Source: Bacillus sp. A301a_S52
Lineage (GTDB): Bacteria > Bacillota > Bacilli > Bacillales > Salisediminibacteriaceae
Assembly (NCBI GenBank): GCA_024701455.1
Contig: JABXYP010000001.1
Span: forward strand, 2,236,001-2,300,000
Length of the DNA stretch: 64,000 nt
Reading direction: 5' to 3'
Each line of letters begins with the position of its first letter. Within the stretch, counting starts at the first letter, position 1. Shown here piece by piece: positions 16,783 through 25,819 of this stretch. A program made the position numbers and the translations under genes. Below the pieces are notes generated by a model, which was not told the DNA's origin, searched no databases, and saw only the letters and a program-made list of their open reading frames with translations.

Positions 16783-18189
16783 TTGGATAAGCAAAATCAG
16801 CATGGAGAAACACAGCTATCTTTACACGTTGATGATTATAAAGCGTATTTAAAAAACTTGTTTGCTAACGCATATGACTTTCAAATAAGAACAGTTCATA
16901 CTAAACAGATGACAGAAGTTAACTTATATTATTTTAATGGCCTCGTCGACATCACACTGTTAGATGAGCTAGTGGCTAAATCCATTGTATCGATAGAGCA
17001 AAGCAGCACCATAGATCCTAACGACACGATTGTTAGTTTAACCAATCATACGTTGCCCCTTAAATTAGATGACATTAAAGAGGGGTTATTAAATGGTCAA
17101 GTATTGGTTCATATTAATGCCCATTCACCTTACTTACTTACTATTAACAGCGACCCAGCTAGACAAGTAGCAGAACCAACAACAGAATACCAAGTTTTCG
17201 GCCCTAAGCTAGGCTTCGTAGAAAGTGTTGATAAAAATATTGGCATTCTACGCTATTATTTAAAAGACTGCGAACTTCATACAGTGGAAACTTTGGCAGG
17301 TAAAGAAAATACGATGAAAGTGGCAGTAGCATATATCCATTCGTTAATAGATGAAACAAGTCTATCGTTTATAAATGAGAAAATAGAGCATTTAAAAAAC
17401 AAAGAAATTTCATCTTTAGGGCAATTAGCAAGGCATTTCCAGCATGATTTTTATTCACTTTTCCCGCAAAGCGTCTTAACAGAGCGTCCGGATCATGCGA
17501 AGGAAAGCCTTCTTGACGGCAAATTTGTGATTTTTCTCAGTTATCATACCTTTTGTATCGTCACACCTGTGCAACTGTTAGATACGATAGGGAGCATTGA
17601 AGATTCTTCGTTTACGGTAAGCTGGAATAAATTATTCATAAGAGTCTTGAGACTTTTGTGTATGATTATCGGAACGACTTTACCAGCTCTTTACGTAGCT
17701 CTTGTAGCGTTTCATCCTGAATTAATTCCGACCACTTTTACACTTACCATTGCCCAATCACGTGCACAAATTCCTATAACAGCTTCCTTCGAAGCCTTAC
17801 TTATGTTGTTTGCACTAGATGTTTTAGTAGAAGCGAGTATTCGTTTGCCTAGCTTTGTAGGTCAAACGATCGGGATAGTAGGGGGGCTCGTTATTGGTAC
17901 AGCGGCTGCAGAGGCTGGCATCGTCAGTAATATTATGGTTGTCACGATTGCTTTTACTGCTATATGTACTTTTGTGATTCCTTCTTGGGAATTCGTTTTT
18001 ACATGGCGAGTTATGCGATATGTTTACGTACTTGTGGCTTCTTTTCTTGGATTATATGGTCTCTCACTAGTTTTCGGGCTTACATTTTTACACCTTTGTA
18101 AGCTGAAAGCCCATGACAAGCCTTATTTAGAGCCTATATCACCTTTTAATTTTAAGAAACTTCGTACTTTTTTCCATTCACGGTCGTAA
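16783..18189 (+). CDS. GerA-type spore germinant receptor subunit A
   Basis: TTG 16783 follows AGAGGTGATTTCG. The 468-residue protein has the soluble N-terminal domain of GerAA/GerKA proteins, then a membrane domain from about residue 290, including the conserved ITASFEALLMLFALDVLVEAS and RLPSFVGQTIGIVGG blocks. Germinant receptors sit in the spore inner membrane and trigger germination on amino acids or sugars. It is somewhat short compared with many A subunits (about 480-540). First gene of an A-B-C operon. The specific germinant cannot be deduced. Confidence 0.92.
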   Translation: MDKQNQHGETQLSLHVDDYKAYLKNLFANAYDFQIRTVHTKQMTEVNLYYFNGLVDITLLDELVAKSIVSIEQSSTIDPNDTIVSLTNHTLPLKLDDIKEGLLNGQVLVHINAHSPYLLTINSDPARQVAEPTTEYQVFGPKLGFVESVDKNIGILRYYLKDCELHTVETLAGKENTMKVAVAYIHSLIDETSLSFINEKIEHLKNKEISSLGQLARHFQHDFYSLFPQSVLTERPDHAKESLLDGKFVIFLSYHTFCIVTPVQLLDTIGSIEDSSFTVSWNKLFIRVLRLLCMIIGTTLPALYVALVAFHPELIPTTFTLTIAQSRAQIPITASFEALLMLFALDVLVEASIRLPSFVGQTIGIVGGLVIGTAAAEAGIVSNIMVVTIAFTAICTFVIPSWEFVFTWRVMRYVYVLVASFLGLYGLSLVFGLTFLHLCKLKAHDKPYLEPISPFNFKKLRTFFHSRS

Positions 18190-18223
18190 TCAAATTTGTA
18201 GAGTTGGGATAGGGGGTAGTAAT

Positions 18224-19342
18224 ATGAATGATGATCACCTTATGTATCGGTTTGGCAAGACTGAATTATTTATTTTTACATACTCCTCGACAATTACTCT
18301 TGGATTAATTTTCCTTCCATATGTTTCCCATTTGGAAGTGAGAAGTGCTTGGTTAAAAGTGATAGTAGCAGGGTTGCCTATGATAGGAGTCTTTTTCCTT
18401 ATACAGACCGTAATAAATAAGCATAAGAACGCAGATATCCTTGGTCTATTTGATCATTATACGTGGAAAATTATCTATTATCCGGTTTTAGGTTATATTT
18501 TTTTAAATGCGGTGATGGCATGTTGTTGGGGCGTCAAAGCACTTGTATTTATTGTCAGAAGTTTCTTATTACATAATACGTCAGAGCTTGTCATTTGTAT
18601 ATTCTTTCTATTAGTTGTTTTAGTAGGTTTACTCTATGGAATAGTCCCCATAACACGGTTTCTCGTGCTTTTTTTTGTATTTGAAATCATCATTATACTT
18701 GCTGTTGTAAGTTTGTTTTTTACAGAGGATTTTCGGTTTATTTATGTCAGGCCAGTGATGTCTACTGATATTTTGGCGTTTTTAGAGAGTTCACTAACTG
18801 ATCTGACACGTTTTACAGGCGTAATACCTCTTATAGGGTTCATTACGTATATAAAACAACCTGAGAAAATGTTTAAAACCGTGAGTAGCGCTATCGGATT
18901 AGTTATGTTCACCTATAGTACCGTCTCGTTGCTCGTTCTCGGTGTTTTCGGTTTTGATCAAGCACTTGTGTTACTATCTCCACTAACATCACTTATTCAG
19001 GCATCGGCAGCTTGGGAGGGGGTCTTTCAAAGAATGGATATGGTTTTTATTGCAATATGGACACTATCATTTTATAAAATCGCCCTTATTCATTTTTGGT
19101 TTGTTCATTATTTATTAGTCAAACTAATACCTGTAGCAAGGAAGACTGAAATAGTCAATAAAATAGCCATTGTATCTGGTCTTTTAGCTTTATCATTTAT
19201 TGTACCAGGGTACATAGAATTCGACTCATCTCTTTATTTTATGAATCTGAATTTTTATGCGGTCATCACTCCTAGTTTGATCTGTATTTATTTATTAATG
19301 AGACGCCCCATCACTAGACAAGGAGAACTATCTGATGGTTAG
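18224..19342 (+). CDS. GerB-type germinant receptor subunit (permease-like)
   Basis: The 372-residue protein is almost wholly hydrophobic with about ten helices and belongs to the GerAB family within the amino acid/polyamine/organocation transporter clan. The start ELFIFTYSSTITLGLIFLPY is typical of the family's first helix, although most members have TPxQ-type residues before it. It likely contributes germinant recognition in the spore inner membrane. An AGGGGGT site precedes the ATG, and the stop overlaps the next gene's start by 8 bp. Confidence 0.92.
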   Translation: MNDDHLMYRFGKTELFIFTYSSTITLGLIFLPYVSHLEVRSAWLKVIVAGLPMIGVFFLIQTVINKHKNADILGLFDHYTWKIIYYPVLGYIFLNAVMACCWGVKALVFIVRSFLLHNTSELVICIFFLLVVLVGLLYGIVPITRFLVLFFVFEIIIILAVVSLFFTEDFRFIYVRPVMSTDILAFLESSLTDLTRFTGVIPLIGFITYIKQPEKMFKTVSSAIGLVMFTYSTVSLLVLGVFGFDQALVLLSPLTSLIQASAAWEGVFQRMDMVFIAIWTLSFYKIALIHFWFVHYLLVKLIPVARKTEIVNKIAIVSGLLALSFIVPGYIEFDSSLYFMNLNFYAVITPSLICIYLLMRRPITRQGELSDG

Positions 19343-20477
19343 GAAAATCGTGATAGGGTTAGTTTTTATCACTCTTTTGACAGGATGTTTAGAAGACTCT
19401 AAAGAAATCGATCAACGAACAATCGTTCTTGGCATGGGGATTGATAAAATAGATGAAGATGAGATTCAGTTAAGTCTGCAAATGCCTGTTGTTGTGAGGC
19501 CAATGGAAGGAGAAGGGGAGATAGATCATTCTGAGTTTGTGACAGTTACGACGAGCGCCCCATCATTATGGGAGGCTTTAACAGATTTAGAAGCACAAAC
19601 ACCTACCGTGTTATTTTTTGGTCACCTTAAAACAGTCATCATTAGCGAACGACTAGCCAAAGACGGCATAGATGAAGTGATTGATTTCATTGATAGACGT
19701 TCACCGATCGATAACCAAGTACATTTATTAATTGCTTCAGATATTGAAGCCATTCTTAAGAGTGAGTCACAGCTCGTCTTTTTACCAGCATTATATGTCG
19801 AACGTTTTTTTGAAGCTGATCAAAAGCTTTCTCGGACAGACATCGTACGTTTATTTGAATATCGACGTGATACGAATATGATCTCGAAATCAGCAACAAT
19901 TCCTCTTATATATAGTGAAAATAATTTGACGATTCAAGATTTTGCTGTGTTTAAAGACGATAAGATGATCGATATCCTGTACGGAAAAGAGGCTGGATAT
20001 AGCCGATTGTTAAAAGAGAAACAGTTACGCCATATTAATTATACGTTACCAGTCCCAGTCCAAACAAAAGAGGTAGAAAACGTAGAAGCTTCTGTTGCTA
20101 TAAACTTGGATTTAAAATTTAGTATATTACAGCATCAACCACCAAAATTCAACTTAGATCTAGATGGAAATATCGAATTTATTCATCTGAAAACAGAAAA
20201 AGTTGACCTGACAGACGAATTAATAGACGCTCTGAAGATAGAAGTTAAAAAGGTGATAAAAGAAGATATTTTACACACGATAAATAAAATGCAGGAGAGC
20301 CGCACAGAACCGTGGCTTTTTGGACATAGAATTTGGGTAGAAGAACCAGAAGACTTTGATGAGGAGCAATGGCTTAATAAAGAATGGCCAACTGCTGAGT
20401 TTGTTATAAACATTGATCTTGAAGTCGAAAAAGTGGGTCAACGGGGTATGCTAGAAAAAATAAAGGTCGGCAGATAA
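19335..20477 (+). CDS. GerC-type germinant receptor lipoprotein
   Basis: The ATG overlaps the end of the B subunit gene and has AGGAGA 8 nt upstream. The 380-residue product begins with a lipoprotein signal peptide ending LLTGC, so Cys18 is the lipidated residue. The next segment KEIDQRTIVLGMGID is the usual first strand of the Ger(x)C fold; the C-terminal domain includes the LFGHRIWVEEPEDF block. It is anchored on the outer face of the spore inner membrane and completes the receptor. Last gene of the operon. Confidence 0.92.
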   Translation: MVRKIVIGLVFITLLTGCLEDSKEIDQRTIVLGMGIDKIDEDEIQLSLQMPVVVRPMEGEGEIDHSEFVTVTTSAPSLWEALTDLEAQTPTVLFFGHLKTVIISERLAKDGIDEVIDFIDRRSPIDNQVHLLIASDIEAILKSESQLVFLPALYVERFFEADQKLSRTDIVRLFEYRRDTNMISKSATIPLIYSENNLTIQDFAVFKDDKMIDILYGKEAGYSRLLKEKQLRHINYTLPVPVQTKEVENVEASVAINLDLKFSILQHQPPKFNLDLDGNIEFIHLKTEKVDLTDELIDALKIEVKKVIKEDILHTINKMQESRTEPWLFGHRIWVEEPEDFDEEQWLNKEWPTAEFVINIDLEVEKVGQRGMLEKIKVGR

Positions 20478-20504
20478 ATACATGTTTCTGTCGATTTTTA
20501 TTTT

Positions 20505-20599
<95 letters not shown>

Positions 20600-20625
20600 A
20601 AAAACTAAACCTCTATCCTCTATAT

Positions 20626-20800
20626 AAAAAAGAACATAATCATTAAGTTTTAACAAATCATGCTCTTCATTACATCTCACCTATTAAATAGATTACACAT
20701 CAATCCCGTCTCAGAAAACCTTAAAAATTCAGAGCGGATCTAAAAATATTCTAAAGTTGCATTTTTCTCAAACTAGGATTATTGAATCATGTTCTTTTTT
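20626..20800. repeat. Candidate 175-bp element with 12-bp terminal inverted repeats
   Basis: AAAAAAGAACAT at 20626-20637 is exactly complementary to ATGTTCTTTTTT at 20789-20800, with weaker similarity inside. The AT-rich interior has no open frame. It could be a MITE-like relic or simply two A/T-rich termination signals. It lies in the 429-bp gap between gerC and the DUF4183 gene, in which I see nothing else. Confidence 0.35.
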
Positions 20801-20906
20801 AACGCTTGCGTCTGTATTATAAATAAACTACATCATATTTGACAAATAAGATTTTAATAGTCTAAAAACCTCCCTCCAAATGGTTGCGAGAAAGGTTAAA
20901 TAGTAT

Positions 20907-21185
20907 TTAATTAACTAAGAACTCAATCGTGATTGGAACACCAGCATTTTGTAAGTTTCCATCAATAATCGTAAAAGTTGTCCCATCAAACGTTGATTCG
21001 GCGTCTAGTTGAAGGACACCGTTAACGTAGAGATTGTAACTAGCGAACACTGTGGGGAAAGCTGTTAAACCGGTATCTGGAGTCGTATCCGCAAAAACAA
21101 AATCAACGTCATCTCCGTCCGGCGTTCCATCGCCAATCGTTGTTGCAAACCTTTGTGTATCTAAAAATGGTTTAATGATTGCCAT
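20907..21185 (-). CDS. DUF4183 domain protein (probable spore surface protein)
   Basis: The start at 21185 is chosen for AAGGAGGTGAAACA just before it; a longer frame to 21278 has no site. The 92-residue product is mainly beta-structure with the family signature NLYVNGVLQLDAESTFDG and a C-terminal VPITIEFLV. DUF4183 proteins occur in Bacillus and related spore formers, often in clusters for exosporium or outer-coat proteins; function is unproven. It is divergent from a second DUF4183 gene 304 bp away (21490), in whose intergenic region I see only possible promoters. Confidence 0.8.
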   Translation of the reverse strand: MAIIKPFLDTQRFATTIGDGTPDGDDVDFVFADTTPDTGLTAFPTVFASYNLYVNGVLQLDAESTFDGTTFTIIDGNLQNAGVPITIEFLVN

Positions 21186-21489
21186 TGTTTCACCTCCTTT
21201 ATAATATATAGTAAATGCTTTTAATGTAAAATCTGCGTTGGCAAATTCTACTGAGTAATAGCACATTTTATACGTCATGTTATCGGTTTCAAGACCTTTC
21301 TGTTAGAACTAAACATATGCCTTATTTTGGTTTTGAAGCGCTAAAATGTAGCAGAAAGAGCTTAAGCATCATATTATATATCAAATGTTTTCATTTAGAG
21401 AGATCTTAGTTATCAGCAAACCAATGACAAAGCTCTCCTTTGTATGAGGAGTTAAAGTCATATAAATTTTTTAGAGGATGGATTATATA

Positions 21490-21855
21490 ATGAGAGACTT
21501 CAATAAACATATTGTTTCAGCTAGCAGAGTTTATGATTGGGTACAAAGTACATCTCAAATAACAATTAACATGATGCCACCTCAACAGAAACGTATTGCC
21601 AAGGTGAAAAATTATCTTTATTTTGCTGTGGCTGACGGTGTTAAGTCCGTGTATACAAATGATGATGAATTAAAAGAGTATGGTGACAAAGGAATATTAG
21701 ACCCTGAAAAGGTCTCTTACATGAACTTATATGTAAACGGTATTTTACAGCCGAAGAATATTTATGACGTTAAAAAAGGGGTACTCCTTTTTTTGTCAGA
21801 TGTTCCTATCAAAAATGTCCCTATCATCCTTTCATTCGTGACCGTGTATATATAA
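21490..21855 (+). CDS. DUF4183 domain protein with VYDWV head
   Basis: ATG 21490 is preferred to ATG 21478, because the latter overlaps the likely ribosome binding site AGAGGATGG. The 121-residue protein has an N-terminal [17 protein letters not shown] segment, a motif common in Bacillus spore-surface proteins, and a DUF4183 domain ([37 protein letters not shown]). The C-terminal [11 protein letters not shown] parallels the end of the divergent partner. The pair probably encodes interacting outer spore proteins, by inference. Confidence 0.8.
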   Translation: MRDFNKHIVSASRVYDWVQSTSQITINMMPPQQKRIAKVKNYLYFAVADGVKSVYTNDDELKEYGDKGILDPEKVSYMNLYVNGILQPKNIYDVKKGVLLFLSDVPIKNVPIILSFVTVYI

Positions 21856-21959
21856 AGTTATGTTTATCATCTTTAGATGAAATAAATAAGCTTAAACATT
21901 CTTTTCCTAACAAACTCAACCCTACAAGTTTGTACAAGTAGAAGTTTTCAAACCGTACA

Positions 21960-21996
21960 AAAATGAGTTAAGCGATTAAACCGCTTAACTCATTTT
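21960..21996. terminator. Bidirectional terminator
   Basis: A 15-bp perfect stem (21960-21974 with 21982-21996) sits between the convergent DUF4183 gene and the minus-strand gene at 22009-22464. T-rich flanks are present on the plus side. Confidence 0.85.
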
Positions 21997-22008
21997 CTTG
22001 TGCTATTC

Positions 22009-22464
22009 TTAGCGTTCTCCATTCATCTTTTTGAGGCGCTCTTCCTGTTGTAAATATTCGTAATAAATCGTCATTGTATTAGCTGGTTCAGTTTGAAGCC
22101 TTTGTAAATAACGATCTTTTATGGCATTGGGTAGTTCGTCATTCTTTCTAATTCTATTCGTAATATAATCAAAACTTTTGAGATAAATTTCTTTGCTTTG
22201 ATACATCGATTCTTTAAAAAGCGCCAGTCCGAATGCGGCGGCTACTCCGAATACAATAATGGGTATCATAGTTTGCTCACTCACCCTCATATTCACGATG
22301 AGTACAAATAAATTCATTAACGAAAAAGTGAGTATAGGAACAGAAACAAGTGTGTACAGGCTACTTTTTTTAATGTATGGTGATAATTTCGTTTGTATTT
22401 TTTCAAATTCAGTTTTTACATACTGAGAAGTTGTGTGATCAAGTTTTATTTTCAATGGATTCAT
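22009..22464 (-). CDS. Two-helix membrane protein downstream of the alarmone synthetase
   Basis: The start at 22464 has AAAGGAG 8 nt upstream; an earlier in-frame ATG lies in the intergenic part. The 151-residue product has a charged head, two membrane helices at about 36-57 and 66-85, and a charged helical tail (EYLQQEERLKKMNGER). It may belong to DUF5392, but that is a weak recollection. It follows the small alarmone synthetase gene by 47 bp and is probably in its operon. Confidence 0.6.
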   Translation of the reverse strand: MNPLKIKLDHTTSQYVKTEFEKIQTKLSPYIKKSSLYTLVSVPILTFSLMNLFVLIVNMRVSEQTMIPIIVFGVAAAFGLALFKESMYQSKEIYLKSFDYITNRIRKNDELPNAIKDRYLQRLQTEPANTMTIYYEYLQQEERLKKMNGER

Positions 22465-22511
22465 AGCGTTTTCTCCTTTCATTTTCTCCTGCGCATTAAC
22501 AGGACAGGACA

Positions 22512-23270
22512 CTAATCATTTAATTTTTTCATAAAGGGGATAAGTAAAGCGTAAGGAAGCTTAAATTTTTCATTATTGATCTTCAGCTCAGGCTGGTTGA
22601 TTTCAGTTTCCTCCTCTAACTTAAGTTCACTCACCTTCTGATGGATTTGCTCCATTTTCCTATCTAAAAGAGACGCTGATTCAGCAGCTTCTTTTAATTC
22701 ATCTATCAAATTTTGCGGAACAGTTTGATAATATTTGTAATATATTTTGTGTTCTAGACTAGCCCAAAAATCCATCGCAATTGTACGTATCTGTACTTCA
22801 ACACAGACATTTTCAACTCTGTCCGACATGAAGATAGGAATTTCTAAAACTAAATGTAAGCTTTGATAACCATTTGCTTTAGGTTCCCTAATATAGTCCT
22901 TCACTACAATTACTTTAATGTCTTGCTGTTTTTGAAGCATGTCACTTAATTCATAAATGTCAGAGACGAAAGAACATGTAATTCTGATGCCTGCAATGTC
23001 TTTAATATTCTCTTTGATGGATGGAAGAGAAAGCTCGTAGCCTTTTTTCTCAACCTTCTTTAAAATACTTTCTGGAGATTTCACACGTGACGTGACATGT
23101 TCAATTGGATTGTAGTCATGTATATAATGAAACTCTTGTTTTAAAATATCAATCTTTGTATTGATTTCATCTAATGCAAATTTATATAACATCATAAATC
23201 GTGTCAGTTCAATCTTTAATTCTTTTAGTTTTGACTGCTCGAACGTTTCTAACGCGCGTGTTAGCTCCAT
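22512..23270 (-). CDS. Small alarmone synthetase, (p)ppGpp (RelQ/YjbM/YwaC class)
   Basis: The 252-residue protein has the RelA/SpoT synthetase domain alone: HVTSRVKSPESILKKVEKKG, DIAGIRITCSFVSDIY, EPKANGYQSLHLVLEIP and VEVQIRTIAMDFWASLEHKIYYK. No hydrolase, TGS or ACT domain is present. It transfers pyrophosphate from ATP to GDP or GTP. It is about 40 residues longer than B. subtilis YjbM and YwaC owing to a C-terminal acidic tail (LEEETEINQPELKI). Starts after AAGGAGCC. It probably responds transcriptionally to envelope or nutrient stress, as its relatives do. Confidence 0.9.
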   Translation of the reverse strand: MELTRALETFEQSKLKELKIELTRFMMLYKFALDEINTKIDILKQEFHYIHDYNPIEHVTSRVKSPESILKKVEKKGYELSLPSIKENIKDIAGIRITCSFVSDIYELSDMLQKQQDIKVIVVKDYIREPKANGYQSLHLVLEIPIFMSDRVENVCVEVQIRTIAMDFWASLEHKIYYKYYQTVPQNLIDELKEAAESASLLDRKMEQIHQKVSELKLEEETEINQPELKINNEKFKLPYALLIPFMKKLND

Positions 23271-23482
23271 AAATCAGGCTCCTTGTAAATTAGTATCGGT
23301 AAATAAGTATATTTTAAACGTCTACTCCCCTGCCCTATTGGCATTTGCTTAAGAGTTCATTAGACATCACAATTTCTATAACTAGTATAATAAATGTTTA
23401 TGAACTCATTATGAACGACATTATGATTAATATAATTCTATTAAAAGTGGCTTTATAATTAAATTCTCAACACGAAAAATCA

Positions 23483-23528
23483 CCCTTCAATTAGAGGGCG
23501 TTCTACGGAGTGGTATCTGTGATAAAAA
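23483..23528 (-). repeat. Deletion derivative H of the dispersed repeat
   Basis: On the plus strand CCCTTCAATTAG is followed within 20 nt by TACGGAGTGGTATCTGTGAT. These are the two ends of repeat B (CCTTCAATCAG and TTACGGATGCTTATCTGTGAT) with the middle removed. The rest of the 575-bp gap (23271-23845) shows no gene. Confidence 0.5.
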
Positions 23529-23845
23529 TGCAGTGAGAGTTACTCCCTGAAGAATTAGCAATAGGTTTATCACATCATTTAGAGTTTAAATTACATTTTC
23601 GAATACTGGCCCTGTAGCATAAGTCGTTTTTTATAGAGGGGTTACGTTGATTCAAGTTCTTACAATTTATGAGTACATAATAGGTAATTAAGTTCGTTTC
23701 ATACGAAAAGCGATGAAGCGTGTCTATGTTTTATTATTTGATTACTTTTTTATTGCATCTTATTTAAACATTTTTTTACGGTACTTCTTTTCTGAATATG
23801 TCCATATGGATGAGCTTAAAGAGTTCATTTTCAGGAAGGATGTTG

Positions 23846-24730
23846 ATGATGAAAAAAACGTCTAGAACTTCTGTAAGAGGGGTCCTGTTAACCGTCATAA
23901 TGGTAGCTTGTTTTCTCTTTTTTGACTCACTAACGATTGAGGTTTCAGCAGATAGACAGCTCCTCGGCGAAGAAAATTTGTCTGTTGGTATGGAGAGTGA
24001 CCAAGTTAATGAATTACAAGTATTACTAGTTAATAAAGGGTTTTTGGAGTCAATTTCTGATAAAGGGGTATTTACAAAAGAGGTTCAACAAGCTGTGATG
24101 ACTTTTCAGCAAACAAGTCGTATTCAACAGGATGGAATAGCTGGTCTGCAAACACTTGGGGCATTACAAGTATTAAAACTTGGAGATAACGGGCGGATTG
24201 TGGCTTATTTGCAAAGTAAACTAGAAACGCTTGGGTACTACAATGGCCCTGTGGATGGCCAATTCGAAGAGTTAACGAATAAAGCAGTTAAGAATTTCCA
24301 AGACGATTATGGACTTCACGTGGATGGATTAGCAGGACCGAAAACGTATGGTGCCCTATACAAAGCACTTCAACAACCAGAGAAGAAAGTGGTGACGTCT
24401 CGTTCCAACCAACAACAGGAAAAAACGACTCAATCTCATGGTACAACGATTCAAGTGGAGGCTACGGCCTATACAGCTTACTGTGATGGCTGCAGCGGTA
24501 TCACTTATACAGGATTAGATTTACGTAACAATCCAACTAAAAAAGTCATTGCTGTTGACCCTCAGGTTATTCCACTTGGATCGAAAGTTTATGTGGAAGG
24601 TTACGGTGAAGCAATAGCAGCAGATATTGGCGGAGCTATAAAAGGAAATCGAATTGATATTTTTATACCTAACAAAGACGATGCATTGAAATTTGGACGA
24701 CAAATGGTGGATGTAACAATCAAAAATTAA
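23846..24730 (+). CDS. Secreted 3D-domain protein with two peptidoglycan-binding domains
   Basis: ATG 23846 is chosen for GGAAGG 6 nt upstream, although the frame opens at 23798. The product of about 294 residues has a signal peptide (to about SLTIEVSA), two PG_binding_1 domains (LSVGMESDQVNELQVLL and LKLGDNGRIVAYLQSKLETLG, each ending in a DGxAGxxT block), and a C-terminal 3D domain (VEATAYTAY, VDPQVIPLGSKVYVEGYG, ADIGGAIKGNRIDIF) with the three conserved aspartates. The 3D fold is related to lytic transglycosylase MltA, so it probably cuts or binds cell-wall glycan, as YocH does. Confidence 0.88.
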   Translation: MMKKTSRTSVRGVLLTVIMVACFLFFDSLTIEVSADRQLLGEENLSVGMESDQVNELQVLLVNKGFLESISDKGVFTKEVQQAVMTFQQTSRIQQDGIAGLQTLGALQVLKLGDNGRIVAYLQSKLETLGYYNGPVDGQFEELTNKAVKNFQDDYGLHVDGLAGPKTYGALYKALQQPEKKVVTSRSNQQQEKTTQSHGTTIQVEATAYTAYCDGCSGITYTGLDLRNNPTKKVIAVDPQVIPLGSKVYVEGYGEAIAADIGGAIKGNRIDIFIPNKDDALKFGRQMVDVTIKN

Positions 24731-24741
24731 CTATAAGCAAT

Positions 24742-25149
24742 TCATTTGTTATTATGCTTGTATTGCCACATTTTGAATTTATACCTGATTTGACAGCCAA
24801 TGCAATAGCCAAATAGAGCTGTTAGTGCCGCCATAAATACCATTATGCTAAAAACAATAGTTAAAACATCTTGACCTAATAAAAAAAACAAAAAAGCGCC
24901 ACTTAAACATATTGTAGCAATCCATTGATTAAAAAGTTGTTGATCTTTATCCTCTGGCGGATATTCCTGAGCAGGTTTTGATAAAAAAATCTTACCAGCT
25001 CGGATAATTGGGTTTTGCTTTGTCAGTAGTGTGATGACCCCTATACTAATAGGCATAAGCAGAATCCACGGGGAAATGAGAAGGGAAAAAACGATGGATA
25101 TGCATATAAATAGTTGATTTAATTGGACTAATGGCTTTGGAATTGTCAT
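24742..25149 (-). CDS. DUF4395 membrane protein
   Basis: The start at 25149 has GGGGAG 7 nt upstream; an earlier frame start at 25173 lacks one. The 135-residue protein begins IPKPLVQLNQ, has four hydrophobic segments, and ends with a GYCIGCQIRYK motif, whose Cys-x2-Cys is characteristic of DUF4395 proteins. Relatives are sometimes fused to or adjacent to thioredoxin-like proteins, suggesting a thiol-redox role in the membrane, which is inference. It converges on the 3D-protein gene with only 11 bp between. Confidence 0.8.
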   Translation of the reverse strand: MTIPKPLVQLNQLFICISIVFSLLISPWILLMPISIGVITLLTKQNPIIRAGKIFLSKPAQEYPPEDKDQQLFNQWIATICLSGAFLFFLLGQDVLTIVFSIMVFMAALTALFGYCIGCQIRYKFKMWQYKHNNK

Positions 25150-25229
25150 GTTAGTCTCCCCTATCTTTATCATTGTTTAGTACCCGCATTACATGTTTAA
25201 TAGATCATTCATTTCTCATTTAGTCATTC

Positions 25230-25254
25230 AAAAAACTGCAACAAGTTGTTGCAG
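25230..25254 (-). terminator. Terminator after the DUF2203 gene
   Basis: CTGCAACA (25236-25243) pairs with TGTTGCAG (25247-25254), with six T residues following on the minus strand (25230-25235). It lies 25 bp downstream of the DUF2203 stop. Confidence 0.8.
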
Positions 25255-25278
25255 TGTAATTGAAATTTACCCAACACA

Positions 25279-25692
25279 TTATGAGTCATCGTCATCTGAA
25301 AGAGACTGTCTCCCTGCGAATCCTTCCGTTTCAGAGTGATAATATGAAATCTCAGATTCCCCTTCTTTCCAACACAGAAGGATCGTTTCATTATTTTTAA
25401 TCGAAGGAAAATCAACTAATCCTGGATCAATTCCTTTCAACAGAACACCTGTGTTTTTAATATTCGTGACATGTATTTGTGCCTGGATCTCAAGAAATTC
25501 TAGCTCACTTTCCAGAAGAAATAGACTACTTATCTCTGTTTGCACATGCTCCTTCATCTGTAATTTAACTTTATTTAAATGCTGTAATTTATGATCAAAT
25601 TCAGATTGAAGTTTTTTTAGATGGTGAAGTTCTTCCTCTATTAGCGGGATCAGTTTGTTTGCTTCTTTTACAGTAAAATGTTTATTCGACAT
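25279..25692 (-). CDS. DUF2203 family protein
   Basis: ATG at 25692 follows GGGAGGTGAAAAAA; a GTG nine bases earlier is part of that site. The 137-residue product has an N-terminal FTVKEANKLIPLIEEEL, a coiled-coil-like middle, and a C-terminal GVLLKGIDPGLVDFPS, LLCWKEGESEISYYHSETEGFAGR block diagnostic of DUF2203. The function is unknown. It is a single-gene unit with its own terminator. Confidence 0.85.
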   Translation of the reverse strand: MSNKHFTVKEANKLIPLIEEELHHLKKLQSEFDHKLQHLNKVKLQMKEHVQTEISSLFLLESELEFLEIQAQIHVTNIKNTGVLLKGIDPGLVDFPSIKNNETILLCWKEGESEISYYHSETEGFAGRQSLSDDDDS

Positions 25693-25819
25693 TTTTTTCA
25701 CCTCCCGGTTACTACTAAGTATAGTAAACTTGGAAGCTATAATAAAGTCATTTGCACATGAAACCCTTTGACAATTATGTGAAAATGTCGCTCACAAGGT
25801 AAATGATTCATTTTTTTGA

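Noticed and set aside
20907..21855. Prophage tail proteins
   Set aside because: The beta-rich small proteins match DUF4183 spore-associated proteins, and no phage structural or lysis genes are nearby.
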